This document shows, in pieces, positions 13,591 to 21,682 of a stretch of 64,000 nt of DNA. The notes under the pieces are model-generated. The model saw only the letters and a list, made by a program, of their open reading frames with translations. It ran no database searches and was not told the DNA's origin. This DNA comes from Paraburkholderia sp. BL10I2N1 (lineage in GTDB: Bacteria; Pseudomonadota; Gammaproteobacteria; Burkholderiales; Burkholderiaceae). Positions within the stretch are counted from its first letter, which is position 1. Each line of letters starts with the position of its first letter. The position numbers and the translations under genes are program-made. The stretch is taken from assembly GCF_004361815.1 (NCBI RefSeq), contig NZ_SNWA01000001.1, positions 4,092,001-4,156,000 of the forward strand, given 5' to 3'.

Positions 13591-15486
13591 ATGGATCTGG
13601 TGACGGTGGATTGGGAGACGTACTATGACAGACAATTTAGCCTCTCGAAGCTCACGACAGAAGCCTATGTGCGAGACCCGCGTTTCGAGGAGATCGGCTT
13701 CGCCTGGCAGATCAATGATGGCGAGCAGTACTGGGTCACCGGCGGCTACGACGAGATCCACCGTGCGGTGAAGGACCTGAAGCTTGAGAAGCGCGCGGTG
13801 CTGTGCCACCACACCGCGTTTGACGGACTCATCCTGTCGCAGCGGCATGGGGTGGTGGCATCCCAGTATTTAGACACGCTCTCCATTGCACGATCGGTGT
13901 TTGGGGCTAACGGGGGTTGTTCGCTGGCGGCGCTCGCCAGGCGGTTCATGCTGGAGGACAAGGGCGATGAGTTGCTCGGTGCGCTGGGCAAACATCGCGC
14001 TGACTTCACGCCGCACCAGCTATTCAGGTACGGTGAGTACTGCAAAAAGGATGTCCGCATCACCCATGCCCTCTTGCAGATCCTGCGCCAGTTCAGCACG
14101 CCGCAGGAGCTCTATGTCATCGACCTGATGCTGCGCATGTATGTGGACCCGGTGCTGGAGCTGGACCCGGCGGTGCTGTCCGCGCACCTGCAGAGCGTGA
14201 AGGAGAAGAAGGCAGCGCTCCTCAAGCTGGTCGAAGAGACCGCCGGCAAGGACGCATTGATGTCCAACGACCGGTTCGCCGGCCTGCTGGTGGAGCTCGG
14301 CGTCGTGCCACCGATGAAGAAGTCCGAGGCGAAGAGCAGGACCGCCGGGCATGACGTCTTCACGTATGCGTTCAGCAAGACCGATGAAGGGTTCAAGGCG
14401 CTGCTCGAGCACGATGACCCGCGCGTGCAGGCGCTGGTGTCGGCCCGGGTCGGCGTGAAGACCACGATCGAGGAGACGCGCACCGAGGCATTCATCGGCA
14501 TCGCGATGCGCGGGGCGCTACCCGTCCCCCTCTCCTACTACGCGGCGCACACCGGCCGCGCCGGTGGGTGGGACAAGATCAACATGCAGAACCTGCCCCG
14601 CAAGGGGGCACTGCGCCGCGCGATCCGTGCACCAAAGGGACACAAGGTAGTGGCCTGCGACTCGTCCCAGATCGAGGCGCGCGTCGTCGCATGGCTCGCG
14701 GGTCAGACCGATCTCGTTGAAGCGTTCGCGCGCGGCGCGGACATCTACTCTGAATTTGCAGGAGACGTGTATGGCTACCCGGTTGACCGCAAGGCGACGG
14801 CCTTCCACCCTGACACTGGTGAGGAGTACACGCCTCATGATGAAGAGGGTCGTGTTGGGAAGACATCAATTCTCGGGCTTGGGTTCGGCATGGGCAAGGA
14901 CAAGTTCGATGCTTCTCTCAAGAAGGCGGGAGTCCGAAAGGGCCTGGCGTTCTCGGAGCGCGTCGTCGACCTCTACCGCACCAAGTACGCAATGATCAGG
15001 AAGCTGTGGAAGTCGGCTCAGACGGCGCTGGAGAGCGTCTGCAACGGGTATGTCGCCGAGATCGGCGTGGGCATCCGGTTGCGCTGGGACCAGGACGGCA
15101 TCCACCTGCCCAACGGCATGCTGGTCCGCTACAAGAACCTGCGCCGCACTGAAGATGGTGACTACGTCTATGACGGCCGCAACGGCGCCACGAAGATCTA
15201 TGGCGCCAAGATCGTGGAGAACGTGGTGCAGGCGCTCGCACGCATCATCGTCTTCAACCAGATGTGCATGATCGACCAGAAGCTCAAGCCGCTTGACCGC
15301 ACCGATGGACGGTACAAGGTCGTGCTGACGGTGCACGATGAAGTGGTGGGCATCTGCCCCGACCACTTCGCGCCGGCGCTCAGGGAAATGATGGTCACGG
15401 CCATGCGGGTGATCCCCCGGTGGGCCACGGGGCTGCCGATTACCTGTGAGGCAGCGGGAGGCGAGTCGTATGGAGACTGTAAGTAA
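13591..15486 (+). CDS. Family A DNA polymerase with 3'-5' exonuclease
   Basis: This 631-residue phage replicase has an N-terminal proofreading domain with D7-x-E9 (VDWETYYD), HHTAFDG near residue 73 and Y150-x3-D154 (YCKKD). The polymerase core has TGRAGGWDKINMQNLP, motif A DSSQIEAR (from D357), a motif B region RVGKTSILGLGFG (R421, K424) and motif C HDE at 582-584. There is no 5'-3' nuclease domain, as usual for phage enzymes. Motif B has Gly-Phe-Gly where many polymerases have Tyr-Gly. ATG 13591 is 3 bases after the upstream stop. Confidence 0.93.
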   Translation: MDLVTVDWETYYDRQFSLSKLTTEAYVRDPRFEEIGFAWQINDGEQYWVTGGYDEIHRAVKDLKLEKRAVLCHHTAFDGLILSQRHGVVASQYLDTLSIARSVFGANGGCSLAALARRFMLEDKGDELLGALGKHRADFTPHQLFRYGEYCKKDVRITHALLQILRQFSTPQELYVIDLMLRMYVDPVLELDPAVLSAHLQSVKEKKAALLKLVEETAGKDALMSNDRFAGLLVELGVVPPMKKSEAKSRTAGHDVFTYAFSKTDEGFKALLEHDDPRVQALVSARVGVKTTIEETRTEAFIGIAMRGALPVPLSYYAAHTGRAGGWDKINMQNLPRKGALRRAIRAPKGHKVVACDSSQIEARVVAWLAGQTDLVEAFARGADIYSEFAGDVYGYPVDRKATAFHPDTGEEYTPHDEEGRVGKTSILGLGFGMGKDKFDASLKKAGVRKGLAFSERVVDLYRTKYAMIRKLWKSAQTALESVCNGYVAEIGVGIRLRWDQDGIHLPNGMLVRYKNLRRTEDGDYVYDGRNGATKIYGAKIVENVVQALARIIVFNQMCMIDQKLKPLDRTDGRYKVVLTVHDEVVGICPDHFAPALREMMVTAMRVIPRWATGLPITCEAAGGESYGDCK

Positions 15487-15523
15487 TCATGCAAGGAAAA
15501 CCTTAGGACCGGGTAAGGATAAC

Positions 15524-15552
15524 CTGCTAAAAGAATCGGCAACGTATTAACA
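15524..15552 (+). promoter_or_regulatory. Candidate promoter
   Basis: CTGCTA (15524-15529), 17-base spacer, TTAACA (15547-15552), inside a 123-base gap of lower GC than its surroundings. It is similar in layout to the candidates at 2643 and 20296. It would drive the genes from 15610. Confidence 0.35.
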
Positions 15553-15609
15553 CAAATCCAATTACCATGTTGTACACTTCGCGGGGAATTACATCACTGG
15601 GGAACTAAA

Positions 15610-16242
15610 ATGAAATACGACCTGGAGCGGGCAAGGCTTGCGGTCGAATACCTGATCAGCACGCAGTATTTCCCGCAGCGCGTCAAAGGTCTGAGACATG
15701 CTGTGAGGAAGCCGCGTGCACTGCCGTATTCGGGGGAGGCCGAGCCGCTCAACGAGCTCCTTGTTATTGGGAGACAAAACGAACAGGCCATGGAGAACCT
15801 GATCTCGGTTGCGCAGTACAAGCGCGGCGCACAGAGCCGCGGCGAGTACCAGCGCCGGTTCATGAAACAGCAGCGCGACCGCTGGGCCAAGGCTGTACAG
15901 CTGGAGGAGAGACTATTTGGGAAGAAGCTTTCGCTGGATGAAAGAAACATCCTTACACGCGAGGTGCAGGCGACGTGGATGGAGGAGCGCGATGCTTATA
16001 TCGAGATGCGCGCGGCGCAGCAGAAGATCCAGTTTGGGACGGACGCCTCGTTCGAGGATCGCCACATGTTCATTGATCAGTTCTGGGACCGTAAGGACAA
16101 GGAACTGGATGCGATGCTAAATGAATCGCCGGCGCAATCACACCATATACGGCGTAAGAAACGCACCGTCGTGGTGAAAGAAAATAACAAGGATGGTGCA
16201 ATGCAACAGGCGTTCAAAAAACTGATTGACAGACCGAAATGA
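15610..16242 (+). CDS. Phage protein, unknown, basic and helical (210 aa)
   Basis: The product is rich in Arg, Gln and Glu helices (EYQRRFMKQQRDRWAKAVQ, MEERDAYIEMRAAQQKI) and ends with a lysine-rich tail (RRKKRTVVVKENNKDG). DNA or RNA binding is plausible. A terminase small subunit was considered but no helix-turn-helix is convincing. Codons are less GC-rich than in neighbours. It stands alone between two gaps. Confidence 0.6.
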   Translation: MKYDLERARLAVEYLISTQYFPQRVKGLRHAVRKPRALPYSGEAEPLNELLVIGRQNEQAMENLISVAQYKRGAQSRGEYQRRFMKQQRDRWAKAVQLEERLFGKKLSLDERNILTREVQATWMEERDAYIEMRAAQQKIQFGTDASFEDRHMFIDQFWDRKDKELDAMLNESPAQSHHIRRKKRTVVVKENNKDGAMQQAFKKLIDRPK

Positions 16243-16321
16243 TCCGGCAAAACTGCATGCTCGTACCGGTGTTACAAGCAGTTACACCTCGTTACCGGCG
16301 TGCAGTCATTGAGAGGTAAGA

Positions 16322-16984
16322 ATGACCACGCTAAGGGGAAAACCATGGACTTATTCAGCGCTCGAAGCGTTCGAGACCTGCCCTCGGCAGTTCCACGAGG
16401 TCAAGGTGCTGCGCCGGTTTCGCGACCGGCCGAACCCTGCGGGGGACTGGGGCGATCGGGTCCATAAGGCGCTTGAGGACTTTATGGAGACGGGCGCTGC
16501 TTTGCCGGAAGGCATGCAGCAGTGGCAAGTGTTAGCTACCACACTGAAAAATCTCCCTGGGAGGAAACTAACTGAAGTCAAACTGGCTGTCGACAAGTGC
16601 TTCTCACCCACGCCATGGGGCGACGCATGGAGTCGCGGCAAGGTCGATCTGGTAGTGCTGAATGGTCGTGAGGCCGCCGGCTTTGATTACAAGACCGGCA
16701 AGCCCAAACCATCCGAGCAGCTGATGCTGTATGCGGGTTACATGTTCGCCACCTGGCCCGAGCTGGAGAAGGCTCAGACGGGGTTTGTGTGGCTGAAGAA
16801 TCGCAGGATCGAGCCCGCTACGTACTACCGGAAAGACGTGCCACGGATCTGGCAGGAGTTCGCGCCGCGGGTGCACCGGATGGAGCTGGCCCAGGAAAAG
16901 GATGCATGGCCCCCCCGACCAAGCGGGCTGTGCAACGGCTGGTGTCCCGTTACTGACTGCGAACACTACAAGAGCAAGTCATGA
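16322..16984 (+). CDS. Cas4/RecB-like PD-(D/E)XK nuclease
   Basis: This is a 220-residue nuclease. Active-site residues D109 (KVDLVVL) and D122-Y-K124 (FDYKTGKP) form the PD-(D/E)XK core, with H47 (DRVHKALEDF) as the usual upstream His. Cys20 in FETCPRQF and C204, C208, C213 in LCNGWCPVTDCEHY are spaced as in Cas4/AddB-type proteins that hold a 4Fe-4S cluster. It should act on DNA ends during phage replication or recombination. It overlaps the next ORF by ATGA. Confidence 0.85.
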   Translation: MTTLRGKPWTYSALEAFETCPRQFHEVKVLRRFRDRPNPAGDWGDRVHKALEDFMETGAALPEGMQQWQVLATTLKNLPGRKLTEVKLAVDKCFSPTPWGDAWSRGKVDLVVLNGREAAGFDYKTGKPKPSEQLMLYAGYMFATWPELEKAQTGFVWLKNRRIEPATYYRKDVPRIWQEFAPRVHRMELAQEKDAWPPRPSGLCNGWCPVTDCEHYKSKS

Positions 16985-17151
16985 TCGAAAAACAGACAGA
17001 GTTTTCGTCCTTGAACAATGAGGACTTTGTGGACTTTGCATCGTCGCATGCGGGGACGTCCACCCTTCTGGCCGAGGCGCTCTTTCGTCTCATCGTGGCC
17101 ATGGATATGGTGAAGGAACTGCAGGAGGTGTTGAATGTCGTCAACACCTGA
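16981..17151 (+). CDS. Small phage ORF (56 aa)
   Basis: ATG 16981 overlaps the nuclease stop. The product (FVDFASSHAGTSTLLAEALF, then MVKELQEVLNVV) is acidic and helical. Its end overlaps the VRR-NUC start by 17 bases and its codons GCAGGAGGT supply that gene's SD. Coupling on both sides supports translation. Function is unknown. Confidence 0.5.
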   Translation: MIEKQTEFSSLNNEDFVDFASSHAGTSTLLAEALFRLIVAMDMVKELQEVLNVVNT

Positions 17152-17497
17152 AGGGAAAGTCAAGAAGGACATCAAGAAACTTCTTGACGAAGCGGGGTTC
17201 TGGAGGGCTGGTGCCAAACAGCCCGACATACCCGTCGCCGGATCGTATTACATGCCGGTACAGAACGGAATGGGAGTGATTGGCATTCCTGATTTTGTGG
17301 GGGTCGCGTGGGGGGGAAGACGGTTCGACATCGAGGCCAAGGCCCCGGGCGAAGCGCCCACCCCCAACCAGCTGAAACGCCATGAGGAAATCGTTGCAGC
17401 GGGTGGTATAGTCCTGGTTGTTGATGATGTTAGTAAGTTGGCCGAATTTTTTAATGACCACCCTCCTAACGAACCCTGGGAACCACCATGCAGATGA
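17135..17497 (+). CDS. VRR-NUC domain nuclease
   Basis: This 120-residue protein is close to a bare VRR-NUC domain. GIPDFVGVAWGGRRFDIEAK (about residues 50-69) has the conserved D and E-x-K active site, followed by P-T-P-N-Q and AAGGIVLVV strands. Stand-alone phage VRR-NUC enzymes are thought to cut branched DNA and often sit beside phage helicases and polymerases, as here. ATG 17135 lies behind AGGAGGT. Confidence 0.88.
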   Translation: MSSTPEGKVKKDIKKLLDEAGFWRAGAKQPDIPVAGSYYMPVQNGMGVIGIPDFVGVAWGGRRFDIEAKAPGEAPTPNQLKRHEEIVAAGGIVLVVDDVSKLAEFFNDHPPNEPWEPPCR

Positions 17498-17904
17498 ACC
17501 TGCCCGAGATGGTCGAGCTGGATGCGACCGATGGCGACGCCGAGCACGTGCCGTATCGCAGGCTGTTTGCGTCGGTGCTGCTGCAGGCCGTGCGGGACTA
17601 CGATGCAGCCCGGCGCGGGGTGGTGCCACCGATCAACAGCAACTACGGGTTCTCGGTGCCCAAGCTGCACAGCTGGTTTGTTAGCACCTCCATGGAGGTC
17701 TGTTCGTTTGAGTGGATCTGTGCGCTGCTGGACATGGACGCCGGCGTGCTGCGCCAGCGGATTGGCATCGGCCCCTACCCCCCGAGGGACACATCGGCTA
17801 ACCGGAAACTGAAAGGAAAGTATAAAGCTGCTAACGGATTACCTGAATTACCTCTTAGGACTGAGGCAAGACATGAAAGACACCCCGTCGAAGAAACGCT
17901 ATGA
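17488..17904 (+). CDS. Phage protein, possible helix-turn-helix type
   Basis: This 138-residue protein overlaps the VRR-NUC stop by 10 bases. RLFASVLLQAVRDYDAARRG, then KLHSWFVSTSMEVCSFEWIC and ALLDMDAGVLRQRI, recall a widespread small phage protein in which a WxxS...F..VC..lgld..vR pattern appears near the replication genes. The function of that family is not established. The C-terminal tail is basic and polar and overlaps the next gene. Confidence 0.6.
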   Translation: MQMNLPEMVELDATDGDAEHVPYRRLFASVLLQAVRDYDAARRGVVPPINSNYGFSVPKLHSWFVSTSMEVCSFEWICALLDMDAGVLRQRIGIGPYPPRDTSANRKLKGKYKAANGLPELPLRTEARHERHPVEETL

Positions 17905-18145
17905 TACAGCCTACGAAGCCCGTCCCGAGCAGGTCAAGCATCGCGAGGAGCGCAACCGTGCGCGAGCCGAGATGGCGAAGAAAGGGGCGGTAAAGAAAGG
18001 CGATGGTCGAGACGTCGATCACAAGCGGCCACTTGAGAATGGCGGCAGCAGCGCGCCAGGCAATACGCGTGTGGTGAGCGAGACGACCAACCGCGGGTGG
18101 CGCAAAGGACAGAGTGGGTACGACCCTTCAAAGCAGAAGAAATAA
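17873..18145 (+). CDS. Small HNH-like phage protein
   Basis: This 90-residue, strongly basic protein has the sequence DGRDVDHKRPLENGG, then N-T-R-V-V in PGNTRVVSETTNRGW. D-H followed by an N with N-x-R-V resembles a shortened HNH/His-Me finger motif found in many small phage proteins. The usual zinc-binding Cys pairs are absent. Nicking activity is possible but not proven. It lies between VRR-NUC and helicase genes. Confidence 0.7.
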   Translation: MKDTPSKKRYDTAYEARPEQVKHREERNRARAEMAKKGAVKKGDGRDVDHKRPLENGGSSAPGNTRVVSETTNRGWRKGQSGYDPSKQKK

Positions 18146-18146
18146 C

Positions 18147-19715
18147 ATGCTCGTCTACAAACCGAAGAAGGCCCTGTTGTTCAGGCTCAAGAATCCAGGG
18201 CGCATCACCACCGTCATTCCGACCGCGAAACTCGTCAGGCATCAGGGCGAAGTTCTGGTGGCCGTTCCGCACCGCCCGGATGAGACGCAGGTGCTGCGCA
18301 ACCTCGGCTTCGAGGCACCGGACAGCATGCCGCTCTACTACGAGTGGCCCGGTCCCGATACGCCGTTCGCCACGCAGCAGCAGACCTCCACGTTTCTCAC
18401 ACGGCACCGCCGTGCGTTCGTGCTCAACTCCATGGGCACCGGCAAGACGCGCAGCGCGCTGTGGACCTATGACTATCTGCGCGCGACGAAATGCGTCAGG
18501 CGTGTGCTGGTGGTCGCCCCGCTCTCGGTGCTTGAGCGCGCCTGGGCCGATACCGTCTTCAGGGCCTTTCCGCATCTGTCCTGCTCGGTGCTTTACGGAT
18601 CCGCCGCGCGCCGCAAGAAGCTGCTCGCACGCGAAGCCGACGTGTATGTGATCAACATCGATGGCCTTAAGGTCATCAAGGCCGAGCTTAAGGCGCGCAC
18701 CGACATTGACCTCGTGATCGTCGATGAGGTGGCGATGGCGCGTAACCAGGGCACGGACCGCTGGAAGACCCTGAACGAAGTGATCAACAAGCAGTGCCCA
18801 CGCAGGGCATGGGGCATGACGGGCACACCGACCCCGAACGAGCCCACCGATGCCTGGGCGCAGGCGAAGCTGATCAACCCGACCAACCCGGACGTGCCGA
18901 AGTACTTCAGCGCGTTCAGGGACCGTGTCATGCGGCAGACGAGCCAGTACACGTGGGTGGCGCGGGAGACCGCGCTCGAAGAGGTGCAGAAGGTCCTGCA
19001 GCCCTCGATCCGCTTCTCGCTCGATGAGTGTGTCGACCTGCCTCCGCTCACTATCCAGGATCGTGACGTTGAGCTGACCGACGAGCAGCAGAAGGCCTAC
19101 AACGACATGGCGCGGCAGCTCGCGGCCGAGTATGCAGGTGGCCAGATCATCGCGATGAACGAGGCAGTCAAGGCCAACAAGCTGGTGCAGATCGGCTGTG
19201 GCATTGCGTACGACCTCGCCGGCGATGATGTGGTGCTACCCGTGGGGCCGCGCATCAATGAGCTGATGGACGTGATCGAGGAGAGCGAAGGCAAGGTCAT
19301 CGTGTTCGCGCCCTTCACGTCGGTGGTCAAGCACGTGGCCTCAGAGGTCGCCAAACGCTGGTCAGTCGCCATGGTCTATGGCGAGGTCAAGAAGAACGCG
19401 CGCGATGACATTTTCAAGATGTTCCAGAATGCTCAGGAGCCCCATGTAATTGTGGCCGACCCCGGCACCATGGCGCATGGTCTGACACTGACGGCCGCCA
19501 CGACGATCACGTGGTATGCCCCCACCAACAGCAACGAGCACTACGATCAGGCCAACGCGCGCATGCGACGACCCGGGCAGACACGGCCCACGGTCATCGT
19601 GCGGCTGGCGGGCTCGAAGGTAGAGAGAAAGATGTACGCAAGGCTGGACCGGAAAGGCAGCATGCAGGGCCTGCTGCTGGACATGTTCGAGGATCAGGAA
19701 CCCCTGACAGAGTAA
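18147..19715 (+). CDS. SNF2-type superfamily 2 helicase
   Basis: This 522-residue protein shows helicase motif I MGTGKT (96-101), motif II VIVDEVAM (about 190), motif III MTGTPTPNE, and C-terminal RecA-like motifs VIVFAPFT, ADPGTMAHGLTL and QANARMRRPGQ (motif VI). This is the compact SNF2/DEAD form found in phage replication modules beside VRR-NUC and PolA. It should move or remodel DNA with ATP. ATG 18147 is preferred; the upstream GTG lies in the preceding gene. Confidence 0.88.
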   Translation: MLVYKPKKALLFRLKNPGRITTVIPTAKLVRHQGEVLVAVPHRPDETQVLRNLGFEAPDSMPLYYEWPGPDTPFATQQQTSTFLTRHRRAFVLNSMGTGKTRSALWTYDYLRATKCVRRVLVVAPLSVLERAWADTVFRAFPHLSCSVLYGSAARRKKLLAREADVYVINIDGLKVIKAELKARTDIDLVIVDEVAMARNQGTDRWKTLNEVINKQCPRRAWGMTGTPTPNEPTDAWAQAKLINPTNPDVPKYFSAFRDRVMRQTSQYTWVARETALEEVQKVLQPSIRFSLDECVDLPPLTIQDRDVELTDEQQKAYNDMARQLAAEYAGGQIIAMNEAVKANKLVQIGCGIAYDLAGDDVVLPVGPRINELMDVIEESEGKVIVFAPFTSVVKHVASEVAKRWSVAMVYGEVKKNARDDIFKMFQNAQEPHVIVADPGTMAHGLTLTAATTITWYAPTNSNEHYDQANARMRRPGQTRPTVIVRLAGSKVERKMYARLDRKGSMQGLLLDMFEDQEPLTE

Positions 19716-19800
19716 GTATCTGGCTATTTAACCCAACCGTTGTACCCCAAGGCAGTGCTCGCTGAAGTGGCCCCCCAGTCAGTCACTACAGGAGCAGGAA
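19716..19800 (+). promoter_or_regulatory. Leader with C6A box
   Basis: The gap has CCCCCCA (19771-19777), GTCAGTCACT and AGGAGCA just before ATG 19801, matching the order seen at 3409 and 6173. No promoter pair is convincing. Confidence 0.35.
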
Positions 19801-20184
19801 ATGAAACTCAATGAAGTAGTGAGCACGTACATCGCGCTCAGGGACAAGATCGCCGCACGCAAGAAGGCCCACAAGGAAGAGCTCGAACCGATCGAGCAGG
19901 CGATGGAGCAGATCGAGGCAGTCCTCCTCAGGACCTTCGATGCGACCGGTCTCGAGTCCGCCAAGACCGAGAAGGGCACCGCCTACGTGTCCACGCGCAC
20001 CAGCGCCACGGTGGCCGACCGTGAGGTCTTCCTCGACTTCATCAAGGCGAAGGAAGAGTGGCCGCTCGCCGACATCCGCGCAGCCAAGACCGCCATCGAG
20101 GTGTTCAAGGACAGCAACGGCGGTGAGCTGCCACCAGGTATTAACTGGCGCGAGGAGCGCACCATCAATGTGAGGAGGTCATGA
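19801..20184 (+). CDS. Phage coiled-coil plus beta protein (127 aa)
   Basis: A long helix (residues 5-45: TYIALRDKIAARKKAHKEEL and on) is followed by TEKGTAYVSTRTSATVADRE, a W-containing helix and LPPGINWREERTINVRRS. This order is typical of a phage hypothetical protein found beside SSB and primase genes, remembered as a Gam-like or Siphovirus conserved protein. A DNA-end or SSB-partner role is possible. It overlaps the next ORF by ATGA. Confidence 0.65.
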   Translation: MKLNEVVSTYIALRDKIAARKKAHKEELEPIEQAMEQIEAVLLRTFDATGLESAKTEKGTAYVSTRTSATVADREVFLDFIKAKEEWPLADIRAAKTAIEVFKDSNGGELPPGINWREERTINVRRS

Positions 20185-20291
20185 CTGTCCAGCTGTTCAC
20201 GGTCGATCTCGTGGCACTGCTCGCTGTCCTCGCGGGCAGGCCGGAGCTGGGCCTTGTGCTGGCGGCGCTCGCCTATCTGTCCCCCGCTTGA
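20181..20291 (+). CDS. Hydrophobic micro-protein (36 aa)
   Basis: ATG 20181 overlaps the upstream stop and has GAGGAGG in front of it, a very strong SD. The 36-residue product (MTVQLFTVDLVALLAVLAG, then LGLVLAALAYLSPA) is nearly all hydrophobic, with one Arg and one Glu in a central turn. It could be a hairpin membrane peptide. Expression is likely given the SD; role unknown. Confidence 0.5.
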   Translation: MTVQLFTVDLVALLAVLAGRPELGLVLAALAYLSPA

Positions 20292-20295
20292 CAAC

Positions 20296-20324
20296 TTGCT
20301 AACCGGAACTGGTTGGCGTAATCT
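20296..20324 (+). promoter_or_regulatory. Candidate sigma-70 promoter for the SSB-like gene
   Basis: TTGCTA (20296-20301), exactly 17 bases, TAATCT (20319-20324). The start codon used lies 27 bases downstream. It is the best promoter match in the prophage and shares TTGCTAAC with 2643. Confidence 0.55.
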
Positions 20325-20350
20325 ACATCGTCCCCATCGGAGTCATGCAA

Positions 20351-21355
20351 ATGGCAAACATCATCCCGTTCGATACGAACGGCAAAAACCTGCCGGCGTA
20401 TCTGAAGTCCTTCAGCAGCGAAGTGACTAACGCGCTCGCGGCCCACCACTCGATCACCTTCCCGGTCATCTCGATCAAGGGCAAGGTCTGGACCATCAAG
20501 CGGGGTGGCGAGAAATTCATCATTCCAAATCCGAAGGATCCTGAGAGCCCGGCTACCTACGTCGACGTCGTGATCATCAAGGCCAACCCGAAGAAGTCCA
20601 AGGTCTGGTATGCCAATGGCTGGCAGGACGGCGTCGAGAACGGCAAGCCGGACTGCTCCAGCCGCGACAGCGAGAAGCCCGACGCGGACTGCGAGGCGCC
20701 GCAGTCGAAGCTCTGCGCGACCTGCAAGCACAACCAGTGGGGCAGCAAGATCAACGAAAAGGGCGTGGCCACCAAGGGCAAGGCCTGTCAGGATACGATC
20801 CGTCTGGCGATCTCCACGCCCGACCGCCTGAACGACCCGCACCTGGTGCGCGTGCCACCGGCATCGATCAAGGCCGCCGGCGAGTATGGCGAGATGCTGC
20901 AGAAGCGTGGCGTGCCGCTCGAGTCCGTGGTGACGCGGCTCTCGTTCGACCCGGAAGAAGCCACGCCGAAGATCATGTTCAAGGCGATCGGCTTCCTCGA
21001 CGAGAAGGAGTTCGCCGAAGCGCACGAGATCGCCGACTCGGAGCTGGTCGAGAGCATCCTCGGTACCGCCTACGTGCCGGACGCTGACGATGGTGAAGGC
21101 GAGCCGGAAGCCGCCGCAGCAGCAGCCAAGGCCGTGCGGACCGCGAAGTCCACCTCGAAGGTCGAGATCAGCAAGGACAAGACCGTCACCGCCGACGAGG
21201 TGAAGGCCGCCATCAAGGCGGGTGAAGCCGGCGAGACGGTGGCCGAGGCGAAGGTGGTCCAGGCCACGCCGGAGCCCGTGCCGGCTGCGGTGTCCGTGGA
21301 GTCCATCGATGTGGATGGCATCCCGGACCTGTCGAAGATCTCGTTCGACGACTGA
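20351..21355 (+). CDS. Phage ssDNA-binding-like protein
   Basis: This is a 334-residue protein. ATG 20351 (MANIIPFDTNG) is chosen over ATG 20345 because GGAG at 20339-20342 gives an 8-base spacing. A beta-rich core (ISIKGKVWTIKRGGEKFII, YVDVVIIKANPKKSKVWY) is followed by a Cys group including CATCKHNQWGS and GKACQD that could bind zinc, and an acidic Ala-rich tail ending LSKISFDD. The acidic tail is a hallmark of SSBs. Homologues sit beside primase genes in many phages. Confidence 0.75.
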   Translation: MANIIPFDTNGKNLPAYLKSFSSEVTNALAAHHSITFPVISIKGKVWTIKRGGEKFIIPNPKDPESPATYVDVVIIKANPKKSKVWYANGWQDGVENGKPDCSSRDSEKPDADCEAPQSKLCATCKHNQWGSKINEKGVATKGKACQDTIRLAISTPDRLNDPHLVRVPPASIKAAGEYGEMLQKRGVPLESVVTRLSFDPEEATPKIMFKAIGFLDEKEFAEAHEIADSELVESILGTAYVPDADDGEGEPEAAAAAAKAVRTAKSTSKVEISKDKTVTADEVKAAIKAGEAGETVAEAKVVQATPEPVPAAVSVESIDVDGIPDLSKISFDD

Positions 21356-21376
21356 TCCCCCCGCTGTCCATGCAGG

Positions 21377-21410
21377 GCCCGCCTGAGAACCAGGCGGGCT
21401 TCCACTCGTT
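21377..21410 (+). terminator. Possible terminator after the SSB-like gene
   Basis: A perfect 9-base stem GCCCGCCTG/CAGGCGGGC (21377-21385 and 21391-21399) with a 5-base loop, followed by a weak T-containing stretch (TTCCACTCGTTT). It may lower readthrough into the primase unit rather than stop it. Confidence 0.5.
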
Positions 21411-21427
21411 TACTTCCGAAAAATACC

Positions 21428-21679
21428 ATGGCCTACCATATCGACAAGCAGAAGGTCGCGGGAGTGCTCCTCGAGACCAATCTCGCGCTCACGGGCAAGG
21501 ACTTCAACCACGGGGAAGTCATCATCGGCCTGGGTGAGCTGATCGGCCGGGTGATCGTCGAGGCGTCAAATGGCCCGCTCCAGTGCCAGGAGATGGTCAA
21601 GGTCGTGGTCGCGCATCTGGACCGCACGGTCAAGGCGGGCTCCGCCGCGCGAGGGAAGCTGCTGGTCGACCCGGAGTAG
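21428..21679 (+). CDS. Small phage protein before the primase (83 aa)
   Basis: ATG 21428 starts an 83-residue, soluble, helical protein (KVAGVLLETNLALTGKDFNH, VIIGLGELIGRVIVEA, MVKVVVAHLDRTVKAG). No motif is recognised. There is no strong SD. It ends three bases before the primase-helicase ATG, so it probably belongs to that unit. Confidence 0.6.
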   Translation: MAYHIDKQKVAGVLLETNLALTGKDFNHGEVIIGLGELIGRVIVEASNGPLQCQEMVKVVVAHLDRTVKAGSAARGKLLVDPE

Positions 21680-21682
21680 CGC

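Noticed and set aside
20288..20293. TTGACA as the -35 box before the SSB-like gene
   Set aside because: The only -10 candidate is 25 bases away; TTGCTA at 20296 gives an exact 17-base spacing.
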